This document shows positions 1 through 8,026 of a stretch of 38,751 nucleotides of DNA, in pieces. Position numbers and translations under genes: made by a program. Within the stretch, counting starts at the first letter, position 1; each line of letters starts with the position of its first letter. The DNA lies in contig CALKNV010000062.1 of assembly GCA_938091935.1 (NCBI GenBank), positions 1 through 38,751 on the forward strand. Reading direction: 5' to 3'. Source of the stretch: an uncultured Pseudomonadales bacterium. GTDB taxonomy: Bacteria; Pseudomonadota; Gammaproteobacteria; Pseudomonadales; Pseudohongiellaceae. The notes below the pieces were generated by a model that saw only the letters and a program-made list of their open reading frames with translations, was not told where the DNA came from and searched no databases.

Positions 1-22
1 TCTGGGACTGATCGCAATTTGA

Positions 23-246
23 CACATTATTCAGGAATTTTCTGACCCCTGGCTAGCGGGAGGATGCTGTGTCGCTGCATTGCCAGCCGGATTCTTGGGT
101 ATTACCCTTGCCAGCGAAACGGTAGGGCCTGTGACTCTAATTACTCCCACAGTCCGGAAACACTGGCTCTCTGTCAAGTGCTTGAGTAAATTACTGAGCA
201 TCGGCGGTGGTTTGGGCGGTTTAGCCACGGCCACTGGGAGAATTTA
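23..246. other. Left-edge region, no supported gene
   Basis: The first 284 bases hold no gene I can support. On the minus strand a 67-codon frame is open (31-234), and on the plus strand a frame runs from 23 to a TAG at 244-246 without an ATG. Neither product resembles a family I recognise, and neither has a convincing ribosome binding site. It could be the tail of a decayed gene or plain intergenic DNA upstream of the gene at 285. Confidence 0.3.
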
Positions 247-284
247 GAGCAACTCACGCCAATACAGCAATACAGGAAGCCATA

Positions 285-812
285 GTGAAGAAATTATCAG
301 TCTTATTTGCGGTCTCGCTAAGTACGGTATTTGTGTCGCAAGTTTTAGCCCAACCCGCGCTACTTCGGGACAACACCCTAACTATCCTTCAGGCCGCCTC
401 TCTGGATGGCGATAGCCCGGTCTACTATGCCAACGTACAGCTTTACGCGAATGCCGATGGCAGCCTCACTGTGGTAGGGGGTGAACAGCAGAACCTGGTG
501 ACAGTCGACACAGTGCAAATCATGATCATGGAGTCAATGCCGGTGAAGGTGAGCGCTACGGTGAGTGGAAACAAGTCTGTTCCCTGTGTCAATTTGCTGC
601 CCGCTGCTGTTTCACGCAAAGACAGTGTCTTTACCGTGGTGATGGCTGAGACCGTATTGGGGCCAGCAGAAACTTGCATTGCTGTGCTTGAGCCATTTGA
701 AACCAGTGTCAGTCTGGATGTGCTGGGGCTAGCCGCGGGTACTTACACAGTTATCGTCAATGGCGTAAGCGCTGAGTTTACTCTTGATTCGGATAATGTG
801 GGCCCTATGTAA
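285..812 (+). CDS. Secreted protein of unknown function
   Basis: The product is 175 residues long with a GTG start, preceded by a GGAAG-type ribosome binding site at about 274-278. Residues 1-22 form a typical Sec signal peptide ending in VLAQ, so the mature protein should be periplasmic or outside the cell. The rest is rich in Val, Thr and Ser with alternating hydrophobics, which suggests an all-beta fold, and it ends in a beta-sandwich-like stretch (AAGTYTVIVNG, about 150-160). Two cysteines, near residues 100 and 130, could form a disulfide. I do not recognise a named family. It stands alone, followed by a 330-base gap. Confidence 0.7.
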   Translation: MKKLSVLFAVSLSTVFVSQVLAQPALLRDNTLTILQAASLDGDSPVYYANVQLYANADGSLTVVGGEQQNLVTVDTVQIMIMESMPVKVSATVSGNKSVPCVNLLPAAVSRKDSVFTVVMAETVLGPAETCIAVLEPFETSVSLDVLGLAAGTYTVIVNGVSAEFTLDSDNVGPM

Positions 813-1144
813 ACCTTCGCTGGAAGAACCATGAGGATCCTAGGGGGCTATGGGGGCTATGGGGCTCCTTGAGATTCGCATGAGCGTTCACTTTAAGCCC
901 ATGAGGGCCCCATGCGAACCGCTAGCGTACCGCTCGATTTAGTAAATCCTGTGCAGAATTAATACCGGGCTGTGCTGCCAGGCCTAAGTCCTTGTTTCCG
1001 CTTTAGTCGTTTTTTTACTCGCGCGCTGGTAAATCTGATTTTCATTATGCGACACTCGGAGCAAGCGAAGAACTGCCTGGCTTCGTATTTCACAATCAGC
1101 AGAACTCAGGCCGCCGGGCAACACCTTCCAGGAGTGAAAAAACT
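813..1144 (+). other. Intergenic region with short repeats and hairpins
   Basis: This 332-base gap has no gene I can support. Just after the upstream stop there is a tandem repeat: GGGGGCTAT at 843-851 and again at 852-860, then a partial copy at 861-866. It is followed by an inverted repeat, TTCGCATG (875-882) and CATGCGAA (911-918), enclosing a smaller GCCC/GGGC hairpin (897-908). The structure could end transcription of the upstream gene, but there is no T-run directly after it. The ribosome binding site AGGAG of the next gene is at 1130-1134. Confidence 0.45.
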
Positions 1145-2116
1145 ATGAACAATAATAAACTGATACTGGCTTTTCTGGGCATAGCGTTCATGAGTCCCGT
1201 GCTTAATGCACAGACCATGTCCGAGCAGGAAGTTGATGGGCTTTTCGATTCGCTTTCCAATTGGGGGCGCTGGGGCGAGTCTGACCAAAAGGGTACGGTG
1301 AATCTAATCACCTCTGAAACCCGGATCGCAGCAGCGCAGTTGGTGCGGTCCGGTGTCTCTGTGTCTATGGCTCATGAGGTGCTGGAGGAAGAGGCAGCGG
1401 ATAATTTCAGCCCTTACGACCACCGCATGACTTCGATTGGTAGTAGCCCGGGTCCCTGGTCTGGTGATTTTATAGGCGTGTCCTACCATGGCTACGCCCA
1501 TTCACATCTCGATGCTTTATGTCATCGCTTCCAGTTCGGCACCATGTACAACGGTTATTCCGAGGATGAAGTAACCGAGGAAGGTTGCGGTCAATTGGCC
1601 ATTACGGCTTTTGAGGAGGGTGTTTTCGGTCGTGGCATTGTGATGGATTTCCCGCGTCTGCGCGGCGTGGATTGGTTAGAAAACGGAACTGCCATCACCA
1701 CGGATTGGCTCGACGAGTGGGAAACGCAAAACAATATTCGGGTTGGCGCTGGTGATATTGTGCTGATCCGCACTGGTCGGTGGGCCCGCAGGAGAGCTCT
1801 GGGTCCCTGGAACCTGGCCGCAGATTCGGCTGGCCTGCATGCTAGTGCCGTAGCCTGGTTCAAAGAGAGGGATGTTGCATTAATTGGCAGCGATTCTGCC
1901 CTCGATGTAAAACCTTCACAAGTTGAAGGCTACGACTCTCCTGTGCATGCCCTGGTGCTGGTGGCGCTGGGTATGCCTATCTTTGACAACCTGGATCTGG
2001 AGGCTGTTGCCGAGCAGGCGCAGCGGCAGGGACGAGCCGAGTTTCTGTTTACTACCGCTCCGCTACGGGTGGTCGGCGGCACTGGCTCGCCACTCAATCC
2101 CATCGCGACTTTCTAA
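1145..2116 (+). CDS. Secreted cyclase-family metal-dependent hydrolase
   Basis: The product (323 residues) belongs to the cyclase family (PF04199) that includes kynurenine formamidase KynB and several lactonases/dehydratases. The family signature is seen as HGYAHSHLDALCH at residues 115-127. Its His and Asp residues (H115, H119, H121, D123, H127) match the usual divalent-metal ligands and catalytic histidine. A signal peptide (1-23, ending LNAQ) indicates export, whereas KynB is cytosolic. It is also longer than KynB (about 210 residues), which fits the longer secreted cyclase subgroup. AGGAG at 1130-1134 supports the start. The substrate cannot be read from sequence, and no tryptophan-catabolism genes are nearby. 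Confidence 0.88.
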   Translation: MNNNKLILAFLGIAFMSPVLNAQTMSEQEVDGLFDSLSNWGRWGESDQKGTVNLITSETRIAAAQLVRSGVSVSMAHEVLEEEAADNFSPYDHRMTSIGSSPGPWSGDFIGVSYHGYAHSHLDALCHRFQFGTMYNGYSEDEVTEEGCGQLAITAFEEGVFGRGIVMDFPRLRGVDWLENGTAITTDWLDEWETQNNIRVGAGDIVLIRTGRWARRRALGPWNLAADSAGLHASAVAWFKERDVALIGSDSALDVKPSQVEGYDSPVHALVLVALGMPIFDNLDLEAVAEQAQRQGRAEFLFTTAPLRVVGGTGSPLNPIATF

Positions 2117-2266
2117 TTGGGCGCAAGCGTGTCCTGGCAGGGAGTACTGACGCAGGAGAGTGGCTAGCCTGCATACCCAAGAACAAAGCTTCTGGTTCAG
2201 TCCAGATTCATTTGAGCCTGCGTATAAACTACTAATGTTGCTAGTATGTAGGCAGATGAAACGACG

Positions 2267-3412
2267 GTGATTGCTTTGCTTATGTGGATAATTTCACGAT
2301 CTAACTTGCTTGGATGGAACTTGCCTGGATGGTGCCTGGCCGGGCTATTGGCCTGGCCTGCGCTTGCAGTTGCGCAGGAAGAGCCAGCGGCAGAAGCAGG
2401 CCTTGAGGCTCCAGCGGCGGCGATTGGCACAGAGGAAGAGCAAGCGGCCGCCGCTGCCGCTCGCGCCAAGGCAGTGCGTGAAGCAGAAGAGGCCGCCCGG
2501 CAGGCAGCCAGAATCAGGGAACTGACACTGGAGCTGAGGCAGCGGCAGCAGGCAATCGTCGACCTGCAGAGCGCACAGGGCGTGTACGATCCAGCGCTGA
2601 TCGAAGCCCACGATGACATCGCCCGGCTCTATATCGACTTGGAAGACTATGACAGTGCCGCGCGATCATTGAATGAAGCCCTCCAGATTATCCGCATCAA
2701 CACTGGCTTATACAGCGAACAGCAGCGCCCGCTGATTGGTCAACTCATTGACAATCATGCACGCATGGAACAATGGGCCGAGGTAGATGACCTCGTGCAT
2801 CTCGATCACCATATCAGCAGTCGCTTGTATGCCCCGGCTGATTCCCAGTACCTGGAAGCGGCTGAGGACTATGGTAAGTGGAAATTGCGGGTGCTACGTG
2901 AAAACCTCCTGCAGCTAAACTCCCGTGGCCTCATGAATACGGCGGAGGATCTCAGCAGTTTCTACGGCCGTGTGCTTGTGAGTATTGAGTTTTCGGACGA
3001 AGTAGAACCTGAGAACCTGGTCAGTCTGCTAAATGGCAAGTCACGTGCAGATATGGCGCTGGCCAGAAACATCGCCAACACACCCTATACCTATTTCCAG
3101 GGTACTGCCAATCGCTATGTCACCCAGCAGCGCTGTCAAAATCGGCGCAATGCAGCCGGCCAGCTGGTGCGGCAATGCGTCAACGTGCAGGTTGAAAACC
3201 CGCGCTATCGCCAGTCTCAGCAGGAAGCCAAGCGCCTGGCGCTATATCGCTACACCAACGAGATTGATCGAACCCTGGAGCGACTGCGTATGCTCAAGGA
3301 TGGCAGCAATTCGCTCACTGCGTCGCAGCGAGCTGAGCTGGACACGCAGATCACTCAGCTTCAAATGGAGGCGTCTTCACTCCAGCGCCGGCGCGGGGGA
3401 TTGCGTTTCTAA
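2267..3412 (+). CDS. Exported TPR / coiled-coil protein
   Basis: The product is 381 residues from a GTG start; an in-frame ATG at 2282 is an alternative, and neither has a strong ribosome binding site. The N-terminus has a hydrophobic segment ending PALAVAQ (about 37), consistent with a signal peptide. Residues 40-100 are Ala/Glu/Arg rich and probably coiled coil. Residues about 100-180 contain TPR-like helix pairs (ARLYIDLEDYDSAARSLNEA), and the C-terminus (about 310-375) is again helical and charged. Two cysteines near 290-305 (RCQNRR, RQCVNV) may pair. TPR proteins usually act as protein-protein scaffolds in the envelope; a specific partner is not evident. Confidence 0.8.
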   Translation: MIALLMWIISRSNLLGWNLPGWCLAGLLAWPALAVAQEEPAAEAGLEAPAAAIGTEEEQAAAAAARAKAVREAEEAARQAARIRELTLELRQRQQAIVDLQSAQGVYDPALIEAHDDIARLYIDLEDYDSAARSLNEALQIIRINTGLYSEQQRPLIGQLIDNHARMEQWAEVDDLVHLDHHISSRLYAPADSQYLEAAEDYGKWKLRVLRENLLQLNSRGLMNTAEDLSSFYGRVLVSIEFSDEVEPENLVSLLNGKSRADMALARNIANTPYTYFQGTANRYVTQQRCQNRRNAAGQLVRQCVNVQVENPRYRQSQQEAKRLALYRYTNEIDRTLERLRMLKDGSNSLTASQRAELDTQITQLQMEASSLQRRRGGLRF

Positions 3413-3530
3413 GCTCACTGCAGGCTGCCTTAAAGCCCCGATTTTGCTGGCATTTTACGGCTGATCAGGGTACAAAGACTGGGCTCGGTGCAGGACTCGC
3501 CGGGCATCAAAAAACCAACTGGAGGACGTT

Positions 3531-4073
3531 ATGTCTCACATTGCCAAGCGCTTCTCTCAAGTTCTACTGACAGCGATTGTCGCGACAGTAGCACTGGGAA
3601 GCCAATTTGCGGCAGCCTTGGAAGTCGGGGATAAAGCTCCTGATTTTTCATTGCCTGCTTCAGACGGTAGTACCTACAGCCTCTCCCAATTCCTGGGTGA
3701 AAAGCCAGTAGTCATTGCCTTTTTTCCGAAAGCCTTTACCGGCGGCTGAACTATGCAATGTAAAGCGCTGCGTGACAGTGCCAGAGAAATTCAGAATTTC
3801 GACGTTGCATACTTTATGGCCAGTGTAGATACGCTGGAAGACAACACTGCCTTCGCGGCAGAGCACGAAGCCGGTTTCCCGATCCTCGCCGACGAGAGTA
3901 AGGAAATGGTTGACGCCTATGGCGCACTGATGGGGGCAGGATTTGCGAATCGCTGGACCTACTACATCGGAGCCGATGGCACGATCCTAAAGATCGATAA
4001 AGAAACTAATCCGGCCACGGCTGGACGTGACCTGGTGCAAACCATGGATGATTTAGGATTTCCCAAAAACTAG
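3531..4073 (+). CDS. Peroxiredoxin (AhpC/TSA family), candidate selenoprotein with in-frame TGA at Sec73
   Basis: Read through one TGA (3747-3749), this is a full-length 180-residue peroxiredoxin. GGAGG sits 10 bases before the ATG. Residues 1-29 are a signal peptide, so it should reduce peroxides in the periplasm. The thioredoxin-fold start ([16 protein letters not shown]) is followed by FFPKAFTGG, then the TGA, then TMQCKALRD. Cysteine homologues of this family read FxPKAFTGGCT at that point, so the TGA replaces the peroxidatic cysteine and leaves Cys77 as a UxxxC partner. The C-terminal half ([26 protein letters not shown]) is well kept to a TAG stop and a terminator. A SECIS-like hairpin lies at 3765-3781. 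I infer a selenoprotein; the alternative is a pseudogene or sequencing error. Confidence 0.82.
3765..3781 (+). promoter_or_regulatory. Candidate bacterial SECIS element
   Basis: GCGCTG (3765-3770) pairs perfectly with CAGTGC (3776-3781) around the five-base loop CGTGA. The loop begins 21 bases after the in-frame TGA. Known bacterial SECIS hairpins, bound by SelB, lie directly downstream of the UGA within the coding region, with an apical loop roughly 16-37 bases away and a G in one of the first two loop positions. Here the second loop base is G, within a GU step as in E. coli fdhF. The stem is short, with an A/C mismatch just below it. Confidence 0.65.
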
Positions 4074-4104
4074 GGTTCATCACGTCAGAAGTGTGCAACA
4101 CAAG

Positions 4105-4136
4105 AAAACCCGATGGCAGCACTGTTATCGGGTTTT
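4105..4136 (+). terminator. Rho-independent terminator after the peroxiredoxin
   Basis: AAAACCCGAT (4105-4114) pairs with ATCGGGTTTT (4127-4136) across a 12-base loop, and the T-run continues as TCTTT. It lies about 30 bases after the peroxiredoxin stop and closes that single-gene unit. Such a tidy end is what one expects of an expressed gene. Confidence 0.85.
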
Positions 4137-4264
4137 TCTTTGCGATAGGAAAAACTATTGCGGGCAGCGGGCGTCTAATCAAACACTAGGTAATCATTCG
4201 GAACTGGTTGAGCCCCCCATGCCCCTGTGCCAGAATTGGCCGCCTTGAGAATAGGATAGCTTGC

Positions 4265-5173
4265 ATGAAGAAGACCGGATTATTCATTATTGCTGGTGTT
4301 GCTGTAGTGACCCTGCTGGGTCTGGTGTTCATCGCAGCGACTTTCGAGGCGCCTGAAGGTGGCACCACCACTGTGGTGCTGGCACCACCGGTGCAGCCCA
4401 CCGTCACAGAGACTACTGCCCCTGCGCGGGGAACCTCCCCTTCCAACAACAGCATCTTGCCTGAAATCAGAATTCAGCCGCAGACAGAGCCGGCTGTTGC
4501 AGCGGCTTCCGATCCTATTATTGAGCCGCCTCCAGTTGAGGTAACGATCGAAGATCCAGTCATAGAAGAGGCGCCGGAATCAACCACGATTCAGCTGCCG
4601 GCACTGAACGCCAGTGATGCGTTCGTGTTTAATGAGTTGAGCGGCATCCCGAATGGAACGGCTGTCATTAGCCTGCTAGCGCAGGACCAGATAGTTCGCA
4701 AGTTCGTGGTGTTCGTTGAGAACGTCAGTCGGGGAGAGTATCCGCAGACTGGCGTTCCCTATAAGCCCCTGGGTGTAGAGATGCCTGTGCGCAATATCGA
4801 TGACAATCTATTCGTCATGGAAGCTAGTGCCCACGCACGTTTCAACGAGATCGTGGATACCTTTACTTCACTGGATACTGATGCAGCCTATGCGCTCTAT
4901 CGCTTGCTCTCGCCGCTGTTCCAACAGGCCTATGCCGAGATAGGTTTTCGTGATCGGAGTTTTGATGACACCTTGAGATCGGCTATCAGCAATGTGCTGC
5001 GTGCGGAAGAAGTTGAGGGGCCTTTTCAATTAGTTAAACCTTCCGTAATGTACCTTTATGCGGATGCCAGCATCGAGAATCTGCAGGAAGTTCATAAACT
5101 GTTAATTCGCATGGGCCCTGATAATACCGCCAAGATAAAGGCCAAGCTGCAGGATTTCAGTGAGCGCCTGTAA
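4265..5173 (+). CDS. DUF3014 domain membrane-anchored protein
   Basis: I start at the ATG at 4265 (302 residues), because the stretch upstream of it in the same frame is not protein-like and the product then opens with MKK and one transmembrane helix (about 5-26). A Pro/Thr/Glu-rich linker follows (about 30-110). The C-terminal two thirds match DUF3014 (PF11219): LNASDAFVFNEL, then the VVFVENVSRGEYP motif, and a helical end (about 190-300). The protein is anchored in the inner membrane with its domain in the periplasm. Its function is unknown in the family. The sulfurtransferase gene begins 36 bases after its stop, so the two may be co-transcribed. Confidence 0.85.
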   Translation: MKKTGLFIIAGVAVVTLLGLVFIAATFEAPEGGTTTVVLAPPVQPTVTETTAPARGTSPSNNSILPEIRIQPQTEPAVAAASDPIIEPPPVEVTIEDPVIEEAPESTTIQLPALNASDAFVFNELSGIPNGTAVISLLAQDQIVRKFVVFVENVSRGEYPQTGVPYKPLGVEMPVRNIDDNLFVMEASAHARFNEIVDTFTSLDTDAAYALYRLLSPLFQQAYAEIGFRDRSFDDTLRSAISNVLRAEEVEGPFQLVKPSVMYLYADASIENLQEVHKLLIRMGPDNTAKIKAKLQDFSERL

Positions 5174-5209
5174 GTCACTGCCAGGCCAGGACTCAGGAGA
5201 AATGCTGCC

Positions 5210-6052
5210 ATGATAGATTCCGCACTGGTCGACGTTAATTGGTTGATCGAACATTTTCAGGATGCCGAACTGGTCATTCTGGATGCTTCGGTGCCGCCGG
5301 TTGTGCCTGGCTTTGAATCCATAAACAGCGAAGAAAATTTCGCGGCTATTCCTGGTGCCCGTCGCTTCGATTACGACAAGGAAGTGTGCAAGCCAAACAG
5401 CAGCCTGCCTCATATGATGCCAAGCCCTGAGCTGTTTCAGGAAAAAGTCAGAGAGATTGGAATCAACCAGAATAGTACTATCGTTGTCTATGATGATGTA
5501 GGGCTCTATGCCAGCCCCAGGGCCTGGTGGATGTTCCGTGCCATGGGACATGATCAGGTCTATGTGCTGAACGGCGGCTTACCCGCCTGGATTGCAGCGG
5601 GTCAGGCCACCGCCGCCAGCTTGGCTTCGGCTGAAGTGCAAGGTGATTTCGAGGCGAAAGAGCGAATCGATCTATTTTGTGACTTTAACGTGGTGCTAGC
5701 AGCGACCAACGACAATGCTAGCCAAATTATCGATGTCCGATCCGAGGGGAGATTCAATGCTACGGCTCCCGAACCCCGTCCCGGCATCAGAGGTGGTCAC
5801 ATGCCCTCGGCCTGTAACCTGCCCTTCGCCAAGGTGCTGGATAACGGCAAGCTACGTGACAAAGCTGAATTGCGGGGAATGCTGCGGGCATTGGCCAGCC
5901 CCGACCAAAAAGTCATAAGCAGCTGTGGGTCAGGTATCACAGCTTGCGTTATGACCCTGGCAGCCTGGGAAGCTGGGTATCGGCAGCTTTCGGTTTACGA
6001 TGGCAGTTGGGCGGAATGGGGACTCCCCTCAAAGCTTCCAGTAGTGTCCTAG
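5210..6052 (+). CDS. sseA: Thiosulfate/3-mercaptopyruvate sulfurtransferase
   Basis: This two-domain rhodanese (280 residues) transfers sulfur from 3-mercaptopyruvate or thiosulfate to a thiol or cyanide acceptor in the cytoplasm. The N-terminal inactive domain carries the family pattern WLxxxxxD..ILDAS and IPGARRFDYD. The C-terminal domain holds the catalytic loop CGSGITA with Cys239. The CGSG(V/I)TA form is typical of mercaptopyruvate sulfurtransferases rather than thiosulfate rhodaneses. The length matches E. coli SseA (281). A ribosome binding site (AGGAG, about 5195-5199) precedes the ATG. It lies 36 bases after the DUF3014 gene. Confidence 0.9.
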   Translation: MIDSALVDVNWLIEHFQDAELVILDASVPPVVPGFESINSEENFAAIPGARRFDYDKEVCKPNSSLPHMMPSPELFQEKVREIGINQNSTIVVYDDVGLYASPRAWWMFRAMGHDQVYVLNGGLPAWIAAGQATAASLASAEVQGDFEAKERIDLFCDFNVVLAATNDNASQIIDVRSEGRFNATAPEPRPGIRGGHMPSACNLPFAKVLDNGKLRDKAELRGMLRALASPDQKVISSCGSGITACVMTLAAWEAGYRQLSVYDGSWAEWGLPSKLPVVS

Positions 6053-6249
6053 GTTAATGCTTGCCATCAAAGATGCTGTTGCTGGAGCTTGGGCGAACTG
6101 TAGGCAGCTATGAGTTGCATGTATGGGTCTGATGCCCGAGACTGGAGATCGATACGTTGGGTGAGAAACGGTCAGGGGAATCTATCTCAGTCTACTCACA
6201 CTTACCTTTAGTTCCTGGTTGACTGCGGCCGAATATAAAACTCTCTTGC

Positions 6250-6693
6250 TTACCGGCGCTGCGCTTGCAGCAATCCATACACCTTTTCACCATACGCCTT
6301 CCAAATACCTGGCGAACGATAAATATACTGAAATAAGGCATAGAGAGCTGGCAACAACAGGACCGCGCCGATGGCAAGAAGCGCCGCGGATTGATAAACG
6401 CCTGCAAACGCCAAGAACACCGAAAACCCAATGCCCGCTATCACCAGCAGTTCGAGCAGGACGAATAGAATTTTCCAATGCCACTGTTTGCCCAGTGCCC
6501 GTTGGTTGAGCCATGCCGATATAAACAGCAGGATTAGGACTACGACAAACAGCCCTCCATATCGGGAAGGCGGCCCACCAGTGTCTGTTAGCAGCTTGCG
6601 GAGTAATTGTCCGCTGCTGAGCAGAAAGAGCAGCGCAATATAGCAGAGCCACTGCCAGGGCAGGCGCAACAGTTTTTTTGATGGACTATTCAC
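6250..6693 (-). CDS. Small integral membrane protein, unknown
   Basis: This 147-residue protein starts at a GTG and has no strong ribosome binding site. It shows about four hydrophobic helices (about 13-30, 45-62, 72-95, 99-120). It ends in a basic, aromatic tail (YRSPGIWKAYGEKVYGLL). I chose this frame over two overlapping minus-strand frames because only this one reads as a consistent membrane protein with charged loops. I do not recognise the family. The next gene on this strand upstream is the DUF1330 gene, about 70 bases away. Confidence 0.6.
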   Translation of the reverse strand: MNSPSKKLLRLPWQWLCYIALLFLLSSGQLLRKLLTDTGGPPSRYGGLFVVVLILLFISAWLNQRALGKQWHWKILFVLLELLVIAGIGFSVFLAFAGVYQSAALLAIGAVLLLPALYALFQYIYRSPGIWKAYGEKVYGLLQAQRR

Positions 6694-6763
6694 TTGTTTG
6701 GCGACTCGGCTTGTGTTGCGCCCTTTCTACCCAATCGGTGAGATCGGATTCAAGTGACATAAA

Positions 6764-7060
6764 TCAGCCCGGCATCTTGAATTCATCGACGAAGTTCATG
6801 AAACCCTCACTGTTGTCCGTGCGCAAAGCCACGATCTCCTGATACTCGTCCGATTTATACCACTCCCTGGCTTTATCCTTACTCGGAAAACGCAGGACGA
6901 TGGTCACATCAGCGCCACCTGCTTCATTTTTCTCGCTGTTGTAATCTGCGACCAGAATTTCGCCACCATGGTCAAAAATAGTAGGGCCGACAACCCTGGG
7001 ATAGGCTTTGTAAGCCTCTGGATTGGTGACGTTGTAGTTGGCAATTACATAGGCTGACAT
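6764..7060 (-). CDS. DUF1330 family protein
   Basis: This 98-residue protein matches DUF1330 (PF07045), small dimeric alpha/beta proteins with a ferredoxin-like fold. It opens AYVIANYNVTNPEAYKAY and has the family's central strand GGEILVADY and the helix region VLRFPSKDKAREWYKSDEYQ. The start at 7060 is set by a clear AAGGAG seven bases upstream; the longer frame reaching 7129 has no support. The role of the family is unknown, although a dimeric-barrel monooxygenase-like or stress function has been suggested for relatives. Confidence 0.88.
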   Translation of the reverse strand: MSAYVIANYNVTNPEAYKAYPRVVGPTIFDHGGEILVADYNSEKNEAGGADVTIVLRFPSKDKAREWYKSDEYQEIVALRTDNSEGFMNFVDEFKMPG

Positions 7061-7221
7061 TATTTTCTCCTTGCAGTCCTGCATACCAGATGGCGGTGTC
7101 CACATCTTCTCACTAGACGCCACGGCCATTTCCGATGGACAACAGGGAGTCTACCACTTCTACACGCTCAACCAACATGGGGCGTGTTTGCATCCGGGAT
7201 GGGTTTCTATAACGCCGATCA

Positions 7222-7470
7222 TTAGCCCAGTCGGGTAGGGTCATTCGAGTTGCGCGTGAGTCCAACCATTTTCGAGAGGATGTGCTGAAACTCAGCCTGA
7301 CTCATATCAATGTGTTCCAGCACTCTGCCATAGAGGGTAAAAGTAGGCACATTGCGATTATTGAACTCGTTCTGGGCCTGCATCAGGCAGTAAAGCACGA
7401 GGCGCTCTTTGCGATTGAGACCATCGCGCACGTCTGGCAGCAAATCCGGCAGGTCGTCGTAGTCAGTCAT
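7222..7470 (-). CDS. Conserved small hypothetical protein
   Basis: The protein has 82 residues from the ATG at 7470; a TTG at 7509 in the same frame is a weaker alternative. It begins MTDYDDLPDLLPDVRDGLN and contains a helix-rich core with LVLYCLMQAQNEF and LYGRVLEHIDMSQAEFQHIL, which looks like a small helical domain, possibly winged-helix-like. I do not recognise the family. No membrane segment or signal peptide is present. Its leader (7471-7723) contains several hairpins. Confidence 0.6.
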   Translation of the reverse strand: MTDYDDLPDLLPDVRDGLNRKERLVLYCLMQAQNEFNNRNVPTFTLYGRVLEHIDMSQAEFQHILSKMVGLTRNSNDPTRLG

Positions 7471-7561
7471 GGGCTGGTGTCGTTGCGGGTTTAGCGCGAG
7501 TATAAACAATTAGCGAACCTGAAATCTGCAGCTCGAAGGGAATTGTCAGGTGAAAATGGGT

Positions 7562-7698
7562 GCCTGCAGAAACAGGAGATATAGGGCTTGACTTGCAGGC
7601 TGAATGACAAGCCGCTTCTGTGAAGCGGTAGGCCAACCCGCAGTTTTGAGGGAAGTTTGCTGCGCCCTTGATAAGCTGAGCGTTATCGAGGGCGCAGC
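7562..7698. repeat. Cluster of three hairpins between urcA-like gene and 7222-7470 gene
   Basis: Three inverted repeats lie in a row. GCCTGCA (7562-7568) pairs with TGCAGGC (7594-7600). CCGCTTC (7612-7618) pairs with GAAGCGG (7622-7628). A 16-base stem joins 7659-7674 to 7683-7698 with a single G-T wobble. The last one is 25 bases past the stop of the UrcA-like gene on the minus strand and may terminate it, although no good T-run follows. The others would fall in the leader of the downstream gene. Confidence 0.6.
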
Positions 7699-7723
7699 GG
7701 TTTACTCATGCCGGAATGGGTGT

Positions 7724-8026
7724 TTAAGCAACCCGATCTAGGGCTTGCATGCCTGACTGAATCGCCCGCGCATAACACCTGCGGTTCTCTGCCACTTGCG
7801 TTACTGACCCGACGCGTCGCAGCTCCTGTTCGCCGCAAACTTGTTCGGCGGCTTTGCGAATTTGCTTTTCTATTTCCTTGCGGCCCAATTCAGTACGCGC
7901 ATCTTCAGTGTTGAAAGTGATTTTGACCTTGTCTAGTGAAATTTCGGACTGCTCGACGTCGGCAAAAACTAAGGGGCTTAAGCTGGTGGCGATGAGCATG
8001 AAGGCTGGGGCGATTAGGTTTTTCAT
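7724..8026 (-). CDS. UrcA family protein
   Basis: This 100-residue secreted protein has a signal peptide (1-22, ending VFAD). The mature part matches the UrcA family: a short beta stretch (VKITFNTEDARTELG), then helix IRKAAEQVCG, and a second cysteine (RRCYARAIQSGM). The two conserved cysteines, near residues 64 and 84, probably form a disulfide. The function of the family is unknown; such genes are common in alpha- and gammaproteobacteria. GGAGAG lies seven bases before the ATG. A strong hairpin follows the stop. Confidence 0.85.
   Translation of the reverse strand: MKNLIAPAFMLIATSLSPLVFADVEQSEISLDKVKITFNTEDARTELGRKEIEKQIRKAAEQVCGEQELRRVGSVTQVAENRRCYARAIQSGMQALDRVA

Noticed and set aside
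1..60. TGACCCC-type sequence at the left edge, like motifs near REP-associated transposases
   Set aside because: No second arm or second copy in the window to make a repeat.
843..866. Possible CRISPR-like or phage repeat (GGGGGCTAT units)
   Set aside because: Only two full copies in direct contact and no spacers; a simple local duplication.
2197..2619. 140-codon minus-strand open frame
   Set aside because: It lies opposite the Ala-rich coiled-coil part of the TPR gene; its Ser/Ala-rich product is a by-product of that codon use.
3531..4073. Reading UGA as a reassigned sense codon (code 4) to explain the peroxiredoxin
   Set aside because: TGA is the natural stop of several intact genes here (trhO, nhaA, amidase), and the interrupted positions call for different residues.
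5102..5551. 149-codon minus-strand open frame
   Set aside because: It crosses the end of the DUF3014 gene and the start of the sulfurtransferase gene, both supported by domain matches.
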